The notes under the pieces are model-generated. The model saw nothing but the letters and a program-made list of their open reading frames with translations. It searched no databases and was not told the origin of the DNA. A program made the translations under genes and the position numbers. Below, piece by piece: positions 6,743 through 10,936 of a stretch of 10,936 bases of DNA (its first letter is position 1; each line of letters opens with the position of its first letter). Location of the stretch: NCBI GenBank assembly GCA_028287455.1, contig JAQBPP010000384.1, positions 1-10,936 on the forward strand, given 5' to 3'. The stretch is from Bacilli bacterium. GTDB lineage: Bacteria > Bacillota > Bacilli > Tumebacillales > JAQBPP01.

Positions 6743-7525
6743 ATGTCAGTGCCGGATGAATATCAGTGGTTCACGGAGCAGGTATTTCGCACGCTGAACA
6801 TCGATTTAAACAAATATAAACGCGGTCAGATGGAACGACGATTAATTGCGTTAAGGACCAAGTACGGATGCCCCGATTTCTATGCGTTTTTTGAAGGCAT
6901 GGTACAATCAAAAGAAATACAGGACGCTTTCCTGGACCGAATGACCATTAACGTTTCAGAATTTTTTCGCAATGCAAACCGATGGGATGTACTTCGCCAG
7001 CGTATTTTACCGGAGTTCTGTCAGCGTGGAAAACCTGTCGAGATCTGGTCTGCTGCGTGTTCGACTGGAGAAGAACCCTACTCGCTGGCCTTGCTGGCCT
7101 GCGGGATGAATCCACAAGTTGAGGTTTCGATTCTGGCAACGGATATCGATGAAACCGCACTTGCCAGAGCGCAAGAAGGCATCTATCCGGACAAGGCGCT
7201 GCATGACCTGCCCGCAGGACTATTGGAGCGGTATTTTACGCGTTCAGGTGAAGGGCGTTATCAGATTTCAAGGGAATTGCTCAAGCGAATCACCTTTAAG
7301 AAGGCCAATTTGCTGGAGGATTCTTTTGGAGTTGACTTCGATTTGATCGTCTGCCGAAACGTGTTGATCTACTTTCAGGAACAAGCGAAGGACATGCTGT
7401 ATCATAAATTTTCAACTGCTTTGCGCCCAGGAGGAATCCTCTTTGTCGGGTCCACCGAGCAGATCTTCAATCCTGGTCGGTTCAATTTTTCAGTGTACGA
7501 TACATTTTTTTATCAAAAAGTGTAG
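6743..7525 (+). CDS. cheR: Chemotaxis protein methyltransferase CheR
   Basis: CheR uses S-adenosylmethionine to methylate specific glutamates on the cytoplasmic part of chemoreceptors (MCPs), the adaptation arm of chemotaxis, opposed by the CheB esterase. The 260 residues match the usual length. The N-terminal all-helical domain carries KYKRGQMERRL (24-34). The linker TINVSEFFRN (68-77) precedes the SAM fold: motif I IWSAACSTGEEPYS (101-114), acidic ATDID (132-136), CRNVLIYF (204-211) and VGSTE (235-239). ATG 6743 follows AGGGGAG by 5 nt. No other chemotaxis gene lies in the window, so this is a stand-alone cheR, as often seen in Bacillota where it sits apart from the main flagellar/chemotaxis operon. 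The gene is preceded by the palindromic element, so its promoter must lie inside or just after that repeat; I see no clear one. Confidence 0.95.
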   Translation: MSVPDEYQWFTEQVFRTLNIDLNKYKRGQMERRLIALRTKYGCPDFYAFFEGMVQSKEIQDAFLDRMTINVSEFFRNANRWDVLRQRILPEFCQRGKPVEIWSAACSTGEEPYSLALLACGMNPQVEVSILATDIDETALARAQEGIYPDKALHDLPAGLLERYFTRSGEGRYQISRELLKRITFKKANLLEDSFGVDFDLIVCRNVLIYFQEQAKDMLYHKFSTALRPGGILFVGSTEQIFNPGRFNFSVYDTFFYQKV

Positions 7526-7537
7526 TTTTTTGGTATG

Positions 7538-7566
7538 CTTAGACTATGAACCCCGTTCATACTAAG
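7538..7566 (+). promoter_or_regulatory. Hairpin/dyad just upstream of the ppc ribosome site
   Basis: CTTAG-(AC)-TATGAAC, loop CCC, GTTCATA-CTAAG gives a 12-bp stem with a two-base bulge, ending 3 nt before the purine run that holds the ppc ribosome site (about 7570-7579). No T-run follows, so it is not a normal terminator of cheR. It could be an operator dyad or a 5' leader hairpin affecting ppc expression. A possible extended -10 (TGGTATGCT, 7531-7539) overlaps its left edge, but no good -35 is visible. Confidence 0.5.
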
Positions 7567-7585
7567 AGAAAAGGGGTGGAGAGAA

Positions 7586-10324
7586 ATGCGCACACAATAC
7601 AATCGTAAAGACAAAAGCGCTCCTTTGCGCAGGGACGTTCGAATCCTGGGTAATATTCTGGGATCTGTTTTGGTTGACCAAGGTGGACCAGAACTGTTGG
7701 AATGGGTAGAAGTGATCCGGCAGCTCGCCAAGTCCATGCGAAACGGCGAGAATGATCAGAATGTTTTTGTGGAAAAAATAGCGGAAATTCCTGAGTCGCA
7801 GCGCACTTCAGTCATCCGGGCATTTTCGGTTTACTTCCAATTGGTCAATATTGCAGAACAAAATCACCGGGTGAGACGTCGACGTGAGTATGAGCGTGAC
7901 AAAACGGAACGCAGTCAGCGTGACACAATGTCCGGTGCATTGATGCATTTGCAGCATGCCGGCGCCTCCGAGGAAGTCATGGAGCAGCTGCTTGCGAAGC
8001 TTGGTATTGAACTAGTGCTGACAGCTCATCCCACAGAAGCCACAAGACGGACACTGCTTGACAAGCACGCTCAGATCGAAAGCTTGATGGAGCGTTATGA
8101 TACGATCGATTTGACTCCGCGGGAAAAAAGCCGGTGGGAACGCCAGTTAGTGGCTGATGTAGTCAGCCTGTGGCAAACTGACGCCATTCGCAGCCGGAAA
8201 ATCACGGTGCTTGATGAAGTGCGCAATGGCCTTTACTATTTCGACCACGTTCTGTTTGAAGTGCTCCCGGAAATTCATTTGGAAATGGAAGAGCAATTGA
8301 ACGCAATTTACAAGCGGACGGATGGCTGGAAGGTGCCCGGATTTCTGCACTTTGGCTCCTGGATGGGCGGCGACCGGGATGGCAATCCGAATGTAACTGC
8401 CGATATTACTTTTGCTACCCTGTTATTGCATTTCGAAATGGCGATGGCGAAATACGATGCCAGTTTGTATGAGTTAGGCCGTGTTTTATCTCAAACCTTG
8501 TCTGTTGTAGGGATTTCCAATGAACTGCGCGGAAAAGTGGATGCTAATTCTTCAGAGCCTTATCGCGCCTTTATTGCACAAATTCGCGCTAAATTAGCCA
8601 ATACTCGACTGGCGATCCAAGAACAATCCCAGCAGCACGACTTTTATCGTGAGCCGAAGGAGTTTTGGAATGACGTTCGTTTGATTGCTGATTCGCTCGC
8701 ACAGCATCAAGGGCAGCTGATCGTGGAGAATCATTTGAAGCCGCTGCTGCGCCAGATTGAATTGTTCGGATTTCACATTGCTGCACTGGATATTCGTCAG
8801 CATTCAGGCATTCATGAAGAGGCTTTGCAAGAGATCGGGTCTTTGATTGGCTGGCGTGTCTACAGTGAAATGTCAGAAGAGCAGAAAATTGAACTTTTGA
8901 CAGATGAGCTGAGAAATGTACGTCCTTTGTTAAATCCACATCAGACGTTGACTCCGAAAACAACTGAAACACTCAAAGTGTTTCATACGATCCGCTCAGC
9001 CCAAGAGCGCTTTGGCCAGAATTCAGTTCAGAATTACCTAATTTCGATGACTGCAGGTGTGTCCGATATCCTCGAAGTATTGGTATTGGCTAAACAAGCA
9101 GGGCTTTTTGTGGCAAGCGGGGATCAGGTGCTCCAAACTAACCTTGATGTGGCGCCGCTGGTAGAAACGATTGAAGATTTGCGTGCGGGGGCTGCCATGC
9201 TGGAGCGACTGCTGCAAATCCCGGTTTACCGCAACCACTTGCAGGCCCGCGGCAATCTGCAGGAGGTCATGTTAGGATACTCTGATTCAAATAAAGATGG
9301 CGGCTACTTAACGGCCAATTGGGAATTATACAAGGCTCAGCGTGCAATGATCGACGTGGCTTCACGCTATGGGATCTCGATTAAGTTTTTCCACGGCCGC
9401 GGCGGTGCTTTAGGTCGGGGGGGCGGTCCGATTGAACGCAGCATACTGGCCCAACCGCCTGAAGCGCTATCGGGCATGGTTAAAATTACTGAGCAGGGAG
9501 AAGTGATTTCCCAGCGGTATTCTCACAGCGGAATCGCGCTCAGGTCGCTGGAAAAGGCAATTTCCACCGTTATTACTGCGAGTTATGACGCTGAAATGTC
9601 CTCGAGAATTGAGCAGGAGCTGAAGTGGGCTCCCCTGCTTGAGCAAATGTCCCAGGTGTCGATGGACAAATATCAGAGTCTCGTTTATGGTGACCCGGAT
9701 TTTCTGACGTATTTCTATCAATCCTCGCCTCTGGAAGAGATTACTGCTCTGCAAATTGGCTCTCGTCCGGCGAAAAGGAATAATTCCGCCCGTATTCAGG
9801 ACCTGAGGGCAATCCCCTGGGTGTTTTCATGGACGCAGAATCGGCACCTATTGCCTGCTTGGTATGGATTAGGCACTGCTTTTGCACAGGTCTCCGAGAG
9901 GCATCCCGACCTGCTGCAAATCTGCAAACAGATGTATCGCACCTGGCCGTTTTTCCGCGCGCTGCTGGACAACGCACAGATGGCGCTGGCTAAAGCCGAT
10001 ATGATGATTGCCAAAGCGTATTCTGCACTGGTAGAGGATGAAGTAGTGCGCAAACGGATATTTGCGATGGTGGAAGCTGAATTTGCTTTGACCAAACAAT
10101 TCATTCTGTCAGTGTGTGAGATTAATGAGGTGCTGGAAGGCAATCCCGTTGCGCGTTCCATCACATTGCGCAACCCTTATGTGGATCCGCTTAGCTATCT
10201 GCAGGTCCATTTGTTAAGAGAACTGAGGTCAGCAAGGAGCAATGGAGAAGATCATGAACATCTTGTTAAAGAGGTATTATTGACCATAAATGGAATTGCT
10301 GCAGGATTGCGCAATACAGGTTGA
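7586..10324 (+). CDS. ppc: Phosphoenolpyruvate carboxylase
   Basis: This cytoplasmic enzyme irreversibly adds bicarbonate to phosphoenolpyruvate to give oxaloacetate and phosphate, replenishing the TCA cycle. The 912 residues fit the bacterial-type full-length family. Key motifs are VLTAHPTEA with catalytic His148, the WMGGDRDGNP block (259-268), MLGYSDSNKDGG (562-573), the glycine-rich loop FHGRGGALGRGGGP (602-615) with the second essential His603 and Arg605, and the C-terminal NGIAAGLRNTG, whose RNTG end is conserved and takes part in inhibitor binding or activity. The plant-type N-terminal phosphorylation site is absent. ATG 7586 follows AAGGGGTGGAGAG. The gene is intact and higher in G+C than the ABC genes. 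It is followed by an intrinsic terminator, so it is probably monocistronic. Allosteric control by acetyl-CoA or aspartate is common in the family, but cannot be assigned here. Confidence 0.98.
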   Translation: MRTQYNRKDKSAPLRRDVRILGNILGSVLVDQGGPELLEWVEVIRQLAKSMRNGENDQNVFVEKIAEIPESQRTSVIRAFSVYFQLVNIAEQNHRVRRRREYERDKTERSQRDTMSGALMHLQHAGASEEVMEQLLAKLGIELVLTAHPTEATRRTLLDKHAQIESLMERYDTIDLTPREKSRWERQLVADVVSLWQTDAIRSRKITVLDEVRNGLYYFDHVLFEVLPEIHLEMEEQLNAIYKRTDGWKVPGFLHFGSWMGGDRDGNPNVTADITFATLLLHFEMAMAKYDASLYELGRVLSQTLSVVGISNELRGKVDANSSEPYRAFIAQIRAKLANTRLAIQEQSQQHDFYREPKEFWNDVRLIADSLAQHQGQLIVENHLKPLLRQIELFGFHIAALDIRQHSGIHEEALQEIGSLIGWRVYSEMSEEQKIELLTDELRNVRPLLNPHQTLTPKTTETLKVFHTIRSAQERFGQNSVQNYLISMTAGVSDILEVLVLAKQAGLFVASGDQVLQTNLDVAPLVETIEDLRAGAAMLERLLQIPVYRNHLQARGNLQEVMLGYSDSNKDGGYLTANWELYKAQRAMIDVASRYGISIKFFHGRGGALGRGGGPIERSILAQPPEALSGMVKITEQGEVISQRYSHSGIALRSLEKAISTVITASYDAEMSSRIEQELKWAPLLEQMSQVSMDKYQSLVYGDPDFLTYFYQSSPLEEITALQIGSRPAKRNNSARIQDLRAIPWVFSWTQNRHLLPAWYGLGTAFAQVSERHPDLLQICKQMYRTWPFFRALLDNAQMALAKADMMIAKAYSALVEDEVVRKRIFAMVEAEFALTKQFILSVCEINEVLEGNPVARSITLRNPYVDPLSYLQVHLLRELRSARSNGEDHEHLVKEVLLTINGIAAGLRNTG

Positions 10325-10338
10325 GGCATAATGAGTTT

Positions 10339-10380
10339 AACGTTGGCGCTCATAGAGACTCCTGTGAGCGTCGTTTTCTA
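10339..10380 (+). terminator. Rho-independent terminator of ppc
   Basis: AACG-(bulge)-GCGCTCA at 10339-10352 pairs with TGAGCGT-CGTT at 10365-10375 (including one G-T pair) around a 12-nt loop and runs into TTTTCTATCT. It begins 14 nt after the ppc stop codon and separates ppc from the downstream zinc-ribbon gene. Confidence 0.75.
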
Positions 10381-10417
10381 TCTGCACTAAATACAGATTA
10401 TGGGTGGCGTGTGTAAC

Positions 10418-10642
10418 ATGATAAAATGCACCGATTGTTATGAATTAAATGAAGAGATGCAGACTCGCTGCGTGCGATGCGGTCGATTGCTTGACCCAGT
10501 TTCGTCTGTGCACCCCACAGCAAAAGAGGCAAACGGTGAACACAAGATCTCAAGCGACCGTAAAACAGCAGACAAATTTGAAGTACAGCATCAAGATGCT
10601 CCGAATGTGATGCGCACAGACCGCAGTGTCTATCGTCGCTAA
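10418..10642 (+). CDS. Small zinc-ribbon protein of unknown function
   Basis: A 74-residue protein starting MIKCTDCYELNEEMQTRCVR. Cys4, Cys7, Cys18 and Cys21 form a CxxC-x10-CxxC zinc ribbon, followed by GRLLDP. The remaining 45 or so residues are polar, charged and low in hydrophobics, probably disordered, ending RTDRSVYRR. There is no signal peptide or membrane segment. The ATG at 10418 is preferred because it starts directly at the zinc ribbon and has GGGTGG about 10 nt upstream. An in-frame ATG at 10400 would add MGGVCN without a ribosome site. Only 12 bases separate its stop from the GTG of the pseudouridine synthase, so the two are probably co-transcribed. I do not recognise a named family. 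Such mini-ribbons often bind nucleic acid or protein partners, but no role can be claimed. Confidence 0.7.
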   Translation: MIKCTDCYELNEEMQTRCVRCGRLLDPVSSVHPTAKEANGEHKISSDRKTADKFEVQHQDAPNVMRTDRSVYRR

Positions 10643-10654
10643 AGGATTGGTCCA

Positions 10655-10936
10655 GTGAATCAGTTGCCAAGCGGTCTGGTGGAAGTCATTCGTCATCAGG
10701 TGATGCCTGAAGATGAGGGTCGCATGATCCGGGATATTATTCGTTCGCGCGTAGGCCTTTCGCGCGGCTTGATGCGAAAAGTGCTGTCATCAGGAGGTTT
10801 AAGTCTGAACGGGAGGCCCGCTTTCATGGGGAACCGGGCGCAGTCAGGCGATGTCATTTTGTTATGCGCTGAGCCCTCCTCTTCTGAAGATATTCTGCCT
10901 GAAGCACTTCCTTTAAACGTCTTTTATGAAGATGAG
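10655..10936 (+). CDS. RluA-family pseudouridine synthase, N-terminal part (runs off window)
   Basis: The 94 visible residues start at GTG 10655, 8 nt after AAAGGA, and stay open to the window edge. They contain an S4-like RNA-binding domain: RMIRDIIRSRVGLSRGLMRK (23-42), then GGLSLNGRPA and NRAQSGDVI. The segment LPLNVFYEDE (85-94) is the standard entry into the catalytic domain of RluA/RluD enzymes, which convert specific uridines of rRNA or tRNA to pseudouridine. The catalytic Asp motif (HRLD) would lie beyond the window and cannot be checked. Bacillota carry several RluA paralogues (RluD, YlyB, YjbO, YhcT types), so no symbol is given. The close spacing after the zinc-ribbon gene suggests one operon. 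Confidence 0.88.
   Translation, partial: MNQLPSGLVEVIRHQVMPEDEGRMIRDIIRSRVGLSRGLMRKVLSSGGLSLNGRPAFMGNRAQSGDVILLCAEPSSSEDILPEALPLNVFYEDE

Noticed and set aside
8147..10173. Several antisense ORFs of 65-127 codons inside ppc
   Set aside because: They are shadows of a long, motif-complete coding sequence, with no independent motifs.
1..10936. CRISPR arrays, tRNA or rRNA genes
   Set aside because: No spaced direct-repeat array, and no tRNA or rRNA signature was seen on either strand.

Overview
The window reads as chromosomal DNA of a Gram-positive spore-former-type bacterium (Bacillota, probably class Bacilli). This is inferred from strong purine-rich Shine-Dalgarno sequences, GTG and probably ATT starts, BcrA-type and exporter-type ABC genes, and a bacterial-type ppc. 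Genus cannot be assigned from sequence alone.

The window has two halves. Positions 1 to about 6420 look accessory. A UPF0158-family gene (3-419) is broken by an in-frame TAA and carries a second in-frame TGA. A minus-strand pair (2305 down to 451) encodes a BcrA/LanF-like ABC ATPase and an ABC-2 permease. A roughly 600-base intergenic stretch holds only weak or decayed ORFs. A plus-strand pair (2908-6421) encodes two full type IV ABC exporter half-transporters, most likely a heterodimer. The two ABC operons diverge. In each, the genes overlap by exactly 8 nt, so translation is probably coupled. No substrate, precursor peptide or modification enzyme is visible. The E-loop in the first ATPase, next to a dedicated export pair, recalls peptide-antibiotic immunity plus export modules, but that is inference.

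Between the exporter operon and the rest lies a roughly 232-base imperfect palindrome (6467-6698) with a perfect 29-base inverted repeat around a 29-base loop. It looks like a MITE or another non-coding hairpin element and marks the boundary of the AT-rich block.

Positions 6743 to 10936 look like core genome with higher G+C: a chemotaxis methyltransferase (cheR), a full-length phosphoenolpyruvate carboxylase (ppc) with a hairpin just before its ribosome site and an intrinsic terminator after it, a small zinc-ribbon protein, and the 5' part of an RluA-family pseudouridine synthase. PEP carboxylase replenishes oxaloacetate, CheR methylates chemoreceptors, and the synthase modifies RNA; these three genes do not form one pathway.
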